IMG/VR virus record: IMGVR_UViG_3300049477_000036
Location: 1 to 29,712 of that record
DNA: 29,712 bases
Source: a virus
Direction: 5' to 3' (one strand)
The position numbers were made by a program, and so were the translations under genes. Below are positions 22,042 through 29,712 of the stretch, one piece after another. The notes beneath the pieces were generated by a model that did no database searches, was not told where the DNA came from, and was given only the letters and a program-made list of their open reading frames with translations. Each line of letters begins with the position of its first letter. Position 1 is the first letter of the stretch.

Positions 22042-23696
22042 TGCTTACGCCAGCTGAAGAAGCTGAACTGGCAGCACTCGAAGCCCAGTACGGTGAAGTC
22101 GCCCCCACTTCGGGGCTTTCTACCAAGGCACAGAAGTTTCTTGGTGGCAAGGAGGCGTCGCATACTCAAGAATTTCTGGGTGGCTTGAAGCATAGTCTTG
22201 ACCGAGCTGCGTATGGTGTTAAGTCGCTTCTGCCACAATCGGTTCAGCGGTTCGGTGATGAGCTTGACCGTAAACTCGGGCTTGGCGGACTTGGCCAAGA
22301 GCAATACGAGCAAGGAAAAGCATTTGTTCAAGAGTCTAGTCCGGTTGCTAACTTTGGTGATGTTACTGGTGATGTGCTTCTGGGTTTGGCTCCAGGTAGC
22401 GCAGCTATGCGGGGTGGCAGTGTTCTGAAGCAAGCACTTGGACGTCGAGCACTTCCAGGTACTAAGATAGCGGCAGAAGCTGCTGGTAATGCTGCATGGA
22501 ATGCCGCTACCTCACCTGAAGACCGTGAAGTAGCTGCTTTGCTTGGTGCTGGTGGTGCTGTTGCAGGTTCTGCAGTAAACCGTTTGATCTCAGGTCCTTT
22601 GGCGAATCAAGTTACGCCCGAAGCGCGACGCCTTATGGATAAAGGCATTGCGCTTACGCCTGGTCAAATGGTTTCGGGCGGTACTGCAGGCATGCTACCA
22701 CGTACCTTCCGTAATTTGGAAGATACCGCTACGTCTATCCCGTTGCTTGGTGATGTTATCAAGCATCGCTCTATTGGCGCAATCGAGGATTGGAACCTCC
22801 GCGAAATCAATAATGCCCTGAAGCCGGCAGGTGTCAAGGTAAAGAATGTTGGTGTCACTGGTTTTGATGATGCTCGTTCAGCTCTTCGTACCAAGTATGA
22901 TGAAGTAGTTGAACATGTCACGGTTGATCCTGCTGAAGCCAAAGTCTTCTTGGATGATATGGCAGAAGGACTCAAACATCACAACTTACTTAACGACAAC
23001 CAACGCAAGTATGTTGAAAAGTGGGTAAACCTGCATCTTGGCCGTCACATCAAAGAAGGTGAGCCTATTGTCGGCCCCACCGCTAGGACTATTGATCGAG
23101 GCTTCGAAGAAGAGGTTGCTAAGTGGCGTACCAAGGGTAGCGCCTGGGACCAATCACTTGTTGACGCGTTTGAAGAGCTCCATAAGGGTTGGCGTGGTAC
23201 GCTGCTTAAGGGTACATCAGATAATCCTAAAGCGGGCGAAGAGCTGGCTAAGCTTGTTGAAGCACAAAACAACTTGGATTTCTTGCAAAAGGCTGCCAAT
23301 AAGTCTACTTCGGGTGTATTCTCCCCCATGCAATTGCAACGTGTGAATGAACGTGCCAATAGGCCGTTCAGTCGTACTTTGAAAGATGCGAAGTTAGTAT
23401 TACCACAGACGGTGCCAAGTACTGGTAGCGCAGAACGTGCTATCCTGTACCATATGGCTACTCCGGGTGGTGTCTCGGCTACTGCTGCTGGTGCTGGTGC
23501 AATGGGTGGGCTCGCACCGCTTGCGGCTACTGCGGCAGGACTTGCGGGTATGTATACAAAACCAGGAGCGCATTATATGGCTTCTGGAATTCTGCCTAAG
23601 AAGCTAACCGATAAGTTTTCTCGTGAAGAAGTTGAGCATGTGATTAAGCTGCTTAGCCAGCAAGGTTCTCGTGCTACGCTTAATGACTACGAGTAG
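22041..23696 (+). CDS. Probable DNA transfer / internal virion protein, 551 aa
   Basis: The 551-aa product has two hydrophobic Ala/Gly stretches, near 165-185 (VAALLGAGGAVAGSAVNRLI) and near 473-505 (GGVSATAAGAGAMGGLAPLA). A helical charged middle lies between them (RTKYDEVVEHVTVDPAEAKV). This fits a protein ejected into the cell envelope. SD AAGGGA lies 7 nt before the ATG, which overlaps the previous TAA. It is the last gene of the ejection block. Confidence 0.65.
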   Translation: MLTPAEEAELAALEAQYGEVAPTSGLSTKAQKFLGGKEASHTQEFLGGLKHSLDRAAYGVKSLLPQSVQRFGDELDRKLGLGGLGQEQYEQGKAFVQESSPVANFGDVTGDVLLGLAPGSAAMRGGSVLKQALGRRALPGTKIAAEAAGNAAWNAATSPEDREVAALLGAGGAVAGSAVNRLISGPLANQVTPEARRLMDKGIALTPGQMVSGGTAGMLPRTFRNLEDTATSIPLLGDVIKHRSIGAIEDWNLREINNALKPAGVKVKNVGVTGFDDARSALRTKYDEVVEHVTVDPAEAKVFLDDMAEGLKHHNLLNDNQRKYVEKWVNLHLGRHIKEGEPIVGPTARTIDRGFEEEVAKWRTKGSAWDQSLVDAFEELHKGWRGTLLKGTSDNPKAGEELAKLVEAQNNLDFLQKAANKSTSGVFSPMQLQRVNERANRPFSRTLKDAKLVLPQTVPSTGSAERAILYHMATPGGVSATAAGAGAMGGLAPLAATAAGLAGMYTKPGAHYMASGILPKKLTDKFSREEVEHVIKLLSQQGSRATLNDYE

Positions 23697-23705
23697 GAGT
23701 AGATA

Positions 23706-24626
23706 ATGCCGCGCGATAGTTCAGGTAACTACACACTTCCTGCGGGCAACCCCGTAGTCACGAACACCATCATCGAGTCCGCATGGGCGAACTCGACGAT
23801 GGGGGATGTCGCCACGCAGCTGAATGGCGTGGTTACTCGTGATGGCTTGCTGAGCCCTACCGGGCAAATCCGATTCGTCAATGGGACTGCGGCTGCTCCG
23901 GGCATCTCGTTCTCGGGCGCTCCGACCACGGGCTTCTACCGGCTCAATAACGCTATTGGTATTTCAATCAATGGTGTTGAAGCTGCGACTAGTACAGCTG
24001 ACGGGCTTTTTTCAAAGAAGTTGCTCGGTGCACTGAATTCCACCGGTGGTAAGGGTATTGCATTCCAATACTACGAGCCTAGAGACTCTGGGGCCGTAAT
24101 CTTCGGACCTAAGTGGGATTGGTTCTTTGCGGTAAACGAAACAACTCCAGGTGTAGTTATTAACCGTGACACGTCTAGCGTACCAAGCCTATATGGTGTG
24201 GCCGGGTTCAACTTCTACACAAAGGAGGCCAACACCACCCCGCTTCTCGAAATCGAGGAAGATGGCGGTACGATCGGCAAGTTCCACATCAACGGGATCA
24301 CTGACTACCTCGGGCACGAGATTGGGTTCCGTGACATTGTGACCCGCTCTGCTACCGGAACTGCGTTTATAGCCGATGACCGAGGATCGTGCGTTCTTGC
24401 TATCGCCAACATGAACATCCCGGCGAGTGTGTTCAACTCGGGTGATGTCATAACGGTAGCGAATCTGTCCGCTACCCCGAGAACCATCACGGCAGACGCA
24501 GGGTTGACGCTTCGGCTTGCCGGCACGACCACCACCGGAAGCCGCACCATCGGTCCATGGGGTCTTGCGACGATCCTCTTCCCTTCCACGACAACAGTGT
24601 TCATCAGTGGTCCGGGGGTAACATGA
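23706..24626 (+). CDS. Tail fiber protein, short (306 aa)
   Basis: The 306-aa product opens MPRDSSGNYTLPAGNPVVTN followed by TIIESAWANSTMGDVATQL, a recurrent N-terminal anchor of proteobacterial phage tail fibers. The last 80 residues (FNSGDVITVANLSATPRTIT, LAGTTTTGSRTIGPWGLATI) form a small beta domain also common at the ends of such fibers. The middle is unlike either end and may carry the binding surface. AGGAG lies 6 nt before the ATG. G+C rises from about 24200 onwards. Confidence 0.8.
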   Translation: MPRDSSGNYTLPAGNPVVTNTIIESAWANSTMGDVATQLNGVVTRDGLLSPTGQIRFVNGTAAAPGISFSGAPTTGFYRLNNAIGISINGVEAATSTADGLFSKKLLGALNSTGGKGIAFQYYEPRDSGAVIFGPKWDWFFAVNETTPGVVINRDTSSVPSLYGVAGFNFYTKEANTTPLLEIEEDGGTIGKFHINGITDYLGHEIGFRDIVTRSATGTAFIADDRGSCVLAIANMNIPASVFNSGDVITVANLSATPRTITADAGLTLRLAGTTTTGSRTIGPWGLATILFPSTTTVFISGPGVT

Positions 24627-26353
24627 CCGGTAGCGTGCAGGGTCTGTTGGCGTATGGGGCGAACAGCCCGCCCCCGCCGTCGTGCTATCTCGAGGATTAC
24701 GACGGCGGCGTGGTAGGACTGACCGTCTACGAGGGGAGCACGACTGGCCTGCAAGACATCAGTACGCCCTACGGTCCCGGCATCTACGTGCCGAACATCG
24801 CAGGCGTCATTCGGGTGGGGAACCCAATCCCGACCACCGATGCGGTTCATATCAAGGGGTACTTCAAGATCCGCAGTTCGCCCGCGTCCAACGACGATGC
24901 GTTCCTGTACATCTATGAAGCAGCCATAGCCGAGCCGATCTGCTCGTTCAATGTACGACGCGAGATAACGTACGACTCGGCCCAACGCGCAGCGTTCAAT
25001 ATGAACGCGGACCCCGACAGTGGGTTCGCTGGGTACGGCGCATCTGTTGGTGCTCAGGCACTACCACTCGACGTTTGGCTCCGGCTTGAAATCCGTATCA
25101 GTGCGGTCGCTGGGGTGTCGTTCTGCCGGGTCATGGACGACGCCACCGATGTGATCGTCGCCAGCCTTACGATTCCTGTTGCGCTGCCGATCCGCCCCGC
25201 GAATGCCTATGCGCTCACGACCGAGGGCGTAGGCAGCTTCACTTCGGCCCCCGTGGATTGGGCCCCGTTCGAGGTCTGCCCGTTCTACGCAGCCATTCCA
25301 GCGTTCGGCGTCAAGAGCACCTATGGCTACGGGCCGGTGTTCTTGACGCCGAACATGACCCCGACGCTGCCGGATGGCATCATTGCGGGCGACCTGATTC
25401 TGGTCGCGGCCTGGACGGGCAACACTGCTGGTGGACCAGGAAGTGCGGCGGGTTATGAGCGCGTCGGCTACGTGAACCCCGGTGGTGGGCAAATAGGCTT
25501 CGGCGTGTTTGCGCGCGTCGCCACGGGCACGGCTGCGGATACCTGCATCATTGTGAATCCAGGCTTGGGTTGGGCATCCGCGCTTAGTTGGGTTATCGCG
25601 GGAGCGTCTGCCAACTCGGTCGGCGTTGTGACCGATTACACGCCAGACTCCGGCACGGCTGTCGCCTTCCCTGACGTTACCGACCAAGAGGCAGGGTTCC
25701 TCGCCATCGCTGCCGTGCAGATGGCAACGGGGGCGCAGATCAGCAGTTGGCCCTCGGGCTACTCGAACACCGTGTTCGCGGTCAACACGCTCAACGGGGG
25801 CAGCTCGGCGGCAAGCTCGAAGTACTATTCAGCTGGGGATGCTGTCACGCCTGGAATGACGCTCGTTGGCGGTGGGTACGCCTCCTCCATGACCATCACG
25901 GTTCTGGACAATGCCCCGTCTGCGGCGCGCGGCGTCGTTGACCCGCTCCCGATTGGGCAGATTGGCGACGATGTGCTGTCCCCCACGAACCCGAGCGCGT
26001 CACTCAACGTTGACAACCAGGGCTTGATCTCAGTTACGGGCAACGATTCAATTCTCACGGACCCAAGCAGGTGGTTCAACCCTGCGACCTCGGACATTGG
26101 GCGGAGTTACTACTTCAAGCTCACTGTGCTGAGCGGTTCTGGCCCCAACACCGGCCCCGGAGTTGGTGTCTGGCTCACCCCGCCGATGTTCAATAATTAC
26201 TACGGATGGCTCGCCGGGTACACCTGGACTTGGAGCCGTACCATCAACGGTACGACGACTGCCCAATGCCGCTTGGACGTTGCGACCTCGGCCAATGACG
26301 CCGATATCGTGGCATCCGCAACGTTCAACGTCACTGTGGTGAGGGGCCTATGA
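24623..26353 (+). CDS. Second fiber / receptor-binding protein, 576 aa
   Basis: The start is taken as the ATG at 24623, which overlaps the previous stop (ATGA). The frame is open for a further 66 nt upstream, but that lies inside the first fiber gene. The 576-aa product has three beta regions: residues about 40-200, resembling a lectin-like jelly roll (AVHIKGYFKIRSSPASNDDA); about 240-440, a fiber domain with ADLILVAAWTGN-type strands; and a C-terminal region with YYFKLTVLSGSGPNTGPGVG. G/C-rich codon use differs from the ejection genes, hinting at a modular or transferred fiber block. Confidence 0.65.
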   Translation: MTGSVQGLLAYGANSPPPPSCYLEDYDGGVVGLTVYEGSTTGLQDISTPYGPGIYVPNIAGVIRVGNPIPTTDAVHIKGYFKIRSSPASNDDAFLYIYEAAIAEPICSFNVRREITYDSAQRAAFNMNADPDSGFAGYGASVGAQALPLDVWLRLEIRISAVAGVSFCRVMDDATDVIVASLTIPVALPIRPANAYALTTEGVGSFTSAPVDWAPFEVCPFYAAIPAFGVKSTYGYGPVFLTPNMTPTLPDGIIAGDLILVAAWTGNTAGGPGSAAGYERVGYVNPGGGQIGFGVFARVATGTAADTCIIVNPGLGWASALSWVIAGASANSVGVVTDYTPDSGTAVAFPDVTDQEAGFLAIAAVQMATGAQISSWPSGYSNTVFAVNTLNGGSSAASSKYYSAGDAVTPGMTLVGGGYASSMTITVLDNAPSAARGVVDPLPIGQIGDDVLSPTNPSASLNVDNQGLISVTGNDSILTDPSRWFNPATSDIGRSYYFKLTVLSGSGPNTGPGVGVWLTPPMFNNYYGWLAGYTWTWSRTINGTTTAQCRLDVATSANDADIVASATFNVTVVRGL

Positions 26354-26508
26354 AGTTCATTTACTTCTTGCTCGGGGTGCTCGGGGCGTGTGCCCTTAGC
26401 ACTGGTTCCGGCCCCGCCACCGTGTCAATCAGTCGAGAGATTGGCGTGGATACAACCATCGAGGCGAATGCCTCCGCTGCCTCGGCTCCGTACAGGGAGA
26501 AGAAATAA
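26350..26508 (+). CDS. Small predicted lipoprotein, 52 aa
   Basis: A 52-codon ORF overlaps the previous stop (ATGA) and the next start (TAATG), with GAGG 5 nt upstream. The N-terminus, MKFIYFLLGVLGAC, is a short signal peptide ending in a perfect lipobox (LGAC, Cys14). The mature part is small and polar (ALSTGSGPATVSISREIGVD then TTIEANASAASAPYREKK). Phage lipoproteins of this kind can be superinfection-exclusion factors or spanin-type proteins. The location inside the fiber block favours the former, but nothing decides it. Confidence 0.75.
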   Translation: MKFIYFLLGVLGACALSTGSGPATVSISREIGVDTTIEANASAASAPYREKK

Positions 26509-29500
26509 TGGCTGACGGTACGATCTCCCCCATCGGTGAAATCTATGCCACTACGGACGCTCCTAGTGCTACGTCCGTCTGGCATAACGGACTCTGCTAC
26601 GCGGCCAACGGAAACCTGCACATCTCTACGACGCCCGCACCTACTGACTTCTACCTGCGGGGGCAGCGGTTCAACGCCAACGGTGCAATGGTCGTCGGGG
26701 TGGGGGACGTAGCCAATCGTCCGTACTGGGGCAACAACGGCTTCCCCGCCCGCAAGACCGATGACGGTCTGGTTTATCAGGCCAATCAGACACCAGATCC
26801 AGTGGATCCGTATGTCCATGGAGTACGCATCGGACTACTTGGTGGGGTATATATGATCACTGGCGTGGTCGTACTCCCACCGCAGATCCTTACAGAACCA
26901 GCTATTCTCCCACCAGTTCAGCAAGGTACAGCTGTTTCAGCAACCTCTGCAGTAGTATCCAATGGGGCTACGCTCACGCAACGTCGCTGGTACGTCGCTG
27001 CTGTTCAAGTTGCTACCACAGCCACGTACACGCCTGTTGCTGGCGATGTCGGTAAGGAACTCACCTATCAAGAGACCTGGACCAATTCAGCTGGTTCAGT
27101 AATCGGATACGCACTGCCCGCCACCGTAGGAGCATTGCCGGTATCTCCCCCTACCGTCACTACGCAGCCTGCTATCACCCCACCTGTGGGCGTGGGGCTG
27201 GTCGTAGCTGCTACTTCTGCAACCGTGACTAATGGCGCCACGCTTACGTCTAGGCGCTGGCTCGTCGCCAATGTACAAGTAGCTACCACGGCGACCTATA
27301 CTCCAGTTGCTGGGGACGTAGACAAGCAGCTCACCTACGAGGAAACCTGGACCAATTCGGCCGGTTCTGTGATCGGGTACGCCCCCGGCGTGAACATCGC
27401 TGGTACCGCTCCTGGTACCACGACATTGCCCGTGATCAATACTCCGGTAACTGTTGGGGTAGCCACGACATATGTGCCGGGTGCAGCTAGTGGGGTCCCG
27501 GCACCTATCGTATCCGCTAGGCAATGGTTCCTCGATGCAGCCCCCATCAGTGGGGCGACAGGTACTACATACACACCGGTTTCTGGTGATGTCGGTAAGG
27601 CGCTTACTATTCGTGAAACCTGGACAAACAACGTAGGTAGTGTGTTTGCTACGTCGCTGCCGCAGACGGTGGGGGCGGCGTCGAGCCCGCCTGTTGTTGT
27701 AACAAACCCAACTGTTAATGACCCCGTAAGTGTAGGTGTTGCTTGCACATACAGCCCGGGCTCTGCTAGTGGCTCGCCTACGCCAACTGTGTCTGCGCAA
27801 GCGTGGTATCTTGATGGTATGGCAATTCCCGGAGCAACTGCCCCCACCTATACGCCTGTTCTAGGGGATTACGGTAAAGCGTTGTCGATTAAGGTCACGT
27901 GGCTTAATGCTAGTGGTACTGCTGAGGGCACGTCTGCTAGTAAACCAGTTGCAAATATGTTTCCGCAAATTGAGTTCGATTTCATGACGGGGAGCATGGA
28001 TTCACGACTCACGTTTACTCGCACTAGTGTAGCTACCTATTTCGATGCTGCTGGGATTATGCAGACGGCATCAGCTAACATTTTGCGGTTTGACCATGAT
28101 CCTATTACACTTACGCTTAAGGGCGCATTGATTGAGAATACCTCAACCAATTCGTTCCTAAATAGCGAAGTACCTATAGACCAAACCGTTAACGTTACTG
28201 GTGCACTATGGACAGTTAGCTTTTATGGTACCGGTACGATCGGTCTTACTGGGGCACATGTCACCACAATCAATGGTACAGGCGCGTATCCTATTCGTAC
28301 ATCATTGACGTTTACGCCTACCGCAGGGCCGTTGGTTATTGACGTTACTGGAGACGTACAGAAGGTTCAAGTGGAACTTGGCTTCCAAGCGTCCAGCTAT
28401 ATTTTGACGACAGGTGCTGCAGCAACGCGCGCATTTGAACGCCTGTATTGGACAGGTACGACGTTCGACAATACCTACAATTCGCAAGCTGGAACAATGC
28501 AGATCAACGCATTGACCCAGAACACGCAGCCGAGTACCGGGAATCTCTTTGGCGCCATAGGAACTACTGCGTTTAGCGCGGATCGTCAACTCAGCCTGGA
28601 TTGGTTGAATACAGGGGTCAGTGTAGCCGTCAACGACCTTGGTACTACATTGACCGTATACACCGGCACGGTCGCCAATTCGGCACTACAGATAATTGGC
28701 GGCTATGACTACGGCCTAGGCGTCAAACAAGGCACGGTGAATGGTGGCACGGTGTCTAGCAATGCCAAGTCGACGCAGCCCGCAAACACCGCCACACGGC
28801 TGACTATCGGTTCCGCGCCGAACGCTGCGGCATACGTCCCTGGTTGGTACCAGATAGTGCGGTACTGGGCGACTATGCTTGATGATACGGAAATGCAAGA
28901 TTGGACCGGAGGCGTACCACCAGTAGTCACGCCCGTAGGTACTATAAATTACAGTCAAGCTTGGGATCAAACGGCCGGACCCGCTGCTTGGGTTGTGCAG
29001 TCCACCCCGGCTACGTCTATCCCAGTCCAAGTCGTCAATGGCGAGGTATCCATCAATGGCGTGCCAAGCAACACTTTCTTCAACACGTTGATGGGCCCTG
29101 GCACGATGTTGAAAGTGGACTCTGAAATTACGGCGAGTATTGCTCGTCTGGTCAGTGATGGGGTTGATGGCCTGCGGTTACGCGGGATGATCGAAAACTG
29201 GTGGGAGGAAAACTCTCAGAACTGGGGGTTGTGGGCGCACCCGGTAGATTGGCCTGTGGTGGCGGAGCGTGCGGACTTTGCCGAAGCTGCACTAGTGCAG
29301 CTGGACAAGACCGTAGCCACGGCCCTAGCCGAGGGTATAGCAGTCTTCACTATCGACATTGACTGGTGGCATCACGTAAATGACCGCAACGATCCGCAAA
29401 TGCCTTGGGGCACGTATCGCGGCACGGGCATGTACTGGAGCCCCGACTACAATGCTAGGTCGTGGAGCTTGTGGCTCAAACTCCTGAATCGCGTCAACAC

Positions 29501-29712
29501 GGTAACAGGTACCCGGTACTACGAAGAGCCCCGCATCATCTGGTATTCCAACAACGAGGACGGTATATCAGACGCCTACTTCCGCAACGACCCCAAGGTA
29601 TGGGGAGGCTCTACGGAAGCGTATCAATGGTTCGACAAGATTGTGGACGGCATCGCGGATGACACGGGCGATAACGGCATGTACTACGCCGAACTGAACG
29701 CCCGTCTGACGG
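26508..29712 (+). CDS. Giant tail spike, partial: Ig-like repeats, lectin-like region, and GH-A-type glycosidase (>1068 aa)
   Basis: The frame is open from the ATG at 26508 (TAATG overlap with the lipoprotein gene) to the window end; the C-terminus is missing. After an N-terminal region (1-125) come four Ig-like repeats: about 133-208, 223-297, 311-390 and 401-480, each with YTPV.GD.GK.LT..ETW.N..GS. Residues 486-800 start FDFMTGSMDSRLTFTRTSVA and include LKGALIENTSTNSFLNS, a pattern I know from phage spike domains with concanavalin-like folds. From about 868 the sequence looks like a TIM-barrel glycoside hydrolase: GIAVFTIDIDWWHH (943-956), RVNTVTGTRYYEEP (995-1008) and IIWYSNNEDG (1010-1019). 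In the last motif, Asn1016-Glu1017 fits the acid/base of clan GH-A (GH5-like) enzymes. It probably degrades host surface polysaccharide. Confidence 0.8.
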   Translation, partial: MADGTISPIGEIYATTDAPSATSVWHNGLCYAANGNLHISTTPAPTDFYLRGQRFNANGAMVVGVGDVANRPYWGNNGFPARKTDDGLVYQANQTPDPVDPYVHGVRIGLLGGVYMITGVVVLPPQILTEPAILPPVQQGTAVSATSAVVSNGATLTQRRWYVAAVQVATTATYTPVAGDVGKELTYQETWTNSAGSVIGYALPATVGALPVSPPTVTTQPAITPPVGVGLVVAATSATVTNGATLTSRRWLVANVQVATTATYTPVAGDVDKQLTYEETWTNSAGSVIGYAPGVNIAGTAPGTTTLPVINTPVTVGVATTYVPGAASGVPAPIVSARQWFLDAAPISGATGTTYTPVSGDVGKALTIRETWTNNVGSVFATSLPQTVGAASSPPVVVTNPTVNDPVSVGVACTYSPGSASGSPTPTVSAQAWYLDGMAIPGATAPTYTPVLGDYGKALSIKVTWLNASGTAEGTSASKPVANMFPQIEFDFMTGSMDSRLTFTRTSVATYFDAAGIMQTASANILRFDHDPITLTLKGALIENTSTNSFLNSEVPIDQTVNVTGALWTVSFYGTGTIGLTGAHVTTINGTGAYPIRTSLTFTPTAGPLVIDVTGDVQKVQVELGFQASSYILTTGAAATRAFERLYWTGTTFDNTYNSQAGTMQINALTQNTQPSTGNLFGAIGTTAFSADRQLSLDWLNTGVSVAVNDLGTTLTVYTGTVANSALQIIGGYDYGLGVKQGTVNGGTVSSNAKSTQPANTATRLTIGSAPNAAAYVPGWYQIVRYWATMLDDTEMQDWTGGVPPVVTPVGTINYSQAWDQTAGPAAWVVQSTPATSIPVQVVNGEVSINGVPSNTFFNTLMGPGTMLKVDSEITASIARLVSDGVDGLRLRGMIENWWEENSQNWGLWAHPVDWPVVAERADFAEAALVQLDKTVATALAEGIAVFTIDIDWWHHVNDRNDPQMPWGTYRGTGMYWSPDYNARSWSLWLKLLNRVNTVTGTRYYEEPRIIWYSNNEDGISDAYFRNDPKVWGGSTEAYQWFDKIVDGIADDTGDNGMYYAELNARLT
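27012..27382 (+). repeat. Internal DNA-level duplication of the Ig-like unit
   Basis: The segment 27012-27112 is closely repeated at 27282-27382, 270 bp (90 codons) downstream. The two encode nearly the same residues (VATTATYTPVAGDV) with mainly third-position differences. The third and fourth repeats downstream are more diverged. This marks a relatively recent tandem duplication of one Ig-like domain. Confidence 0.75.

Noticed and set aside
24305-24985. Minus-strand frame of 226 aa opposite the fiber genes
   Set aside because: Shadow of G/C-rich fiber coding; no SD and no continuity with any minus-strand operon.

Overview
The window is a large part of a tailed double-stranded DNA phage genome with a short-tailed (podovirus-like) gene order, probably infecting a Gram-negative bacterium. 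The evidence is a terminase, portal, scaffold, capsid, tail-tube and ejection-protein order with no tape-measure or sheath gene, sigma70-type TATAAT boxes, and no phage RNA polymerase in view. No integrase, repressor or lysis gene is visible. The host genus cannot be fixed. The N-terminus of the first fiber protein is of a kind I associate with podoviruses of Burkholderia-type proteobacteria.

Left arm (1-6962, minus strand). This is a replication and early-type region. From its promoter-proximal (right) end it holds a 76-aa protein, a repeat-rich non-coding block, five small unknown genes, a toprim plus VirE-type primase-helicase, an ATP-dependent DNA ligase and three further DNA-metabolism or unknown genes. 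A partial gene runs off the left edge. Two of the small genes (46 and 45 aa) are short, tightly packed and easily missed. Three minus-strand promoters share one architecture: a YGTAAC hexamer 28-29 bp upstream of TATAAT, and a stem-loop that starts at the predicted +1.

Centre (about 5994-7492). This divergent control region carries a heptamer array, an AT-rich tract, long direct repeats, a minus-strand terminator, and an iteron-like array of about 15 GTTRCR units at 9-10 bp spacing. It ends in the plus-strand promoter for the late genes. It is the best candidate in the window for a replication origin and transcription switch.

Right arm (7493-29712, plus strand). This is one long, tightly coupled structural operon. 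In order it encodes a small terminase, a HELNH zincin-like protein, the large terminase, portal, a 39-aa HTH-like ORF, a 106-aa protein, scaffold, a 48-aa Pro-rich protein, major capsid protein, a tRNA-like RNA element, three unknown virion-type proteins, adaptor and nozzle candidates, four ejection-type proteins and two fiber proteins. It ends with a 52-aa lipoprotein and a spike of more than 1068 aa that runs off the right edge. The spike has four Ig-like repeats, a lectin-like region and what looks like a clan GH-A glycoside hydrolase.

The most unusual signals are: (i) the shared YGTAAC-N28/29-TATAAT promoter class with its matching iteron array; (ii) a riboswitch-like three-way junction with complementary hairpin loops that masks the primase Shine-Dalgarno; (iii) a 57-nt tRNA-like element lacking an anticodon arm between the capsid gene and an SD-less gene; (iv) the glycosidase-bearing spike; and (v) a zincin between the two terminase genes. 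All functions are inferred from sequence reading alone; no database search was run.
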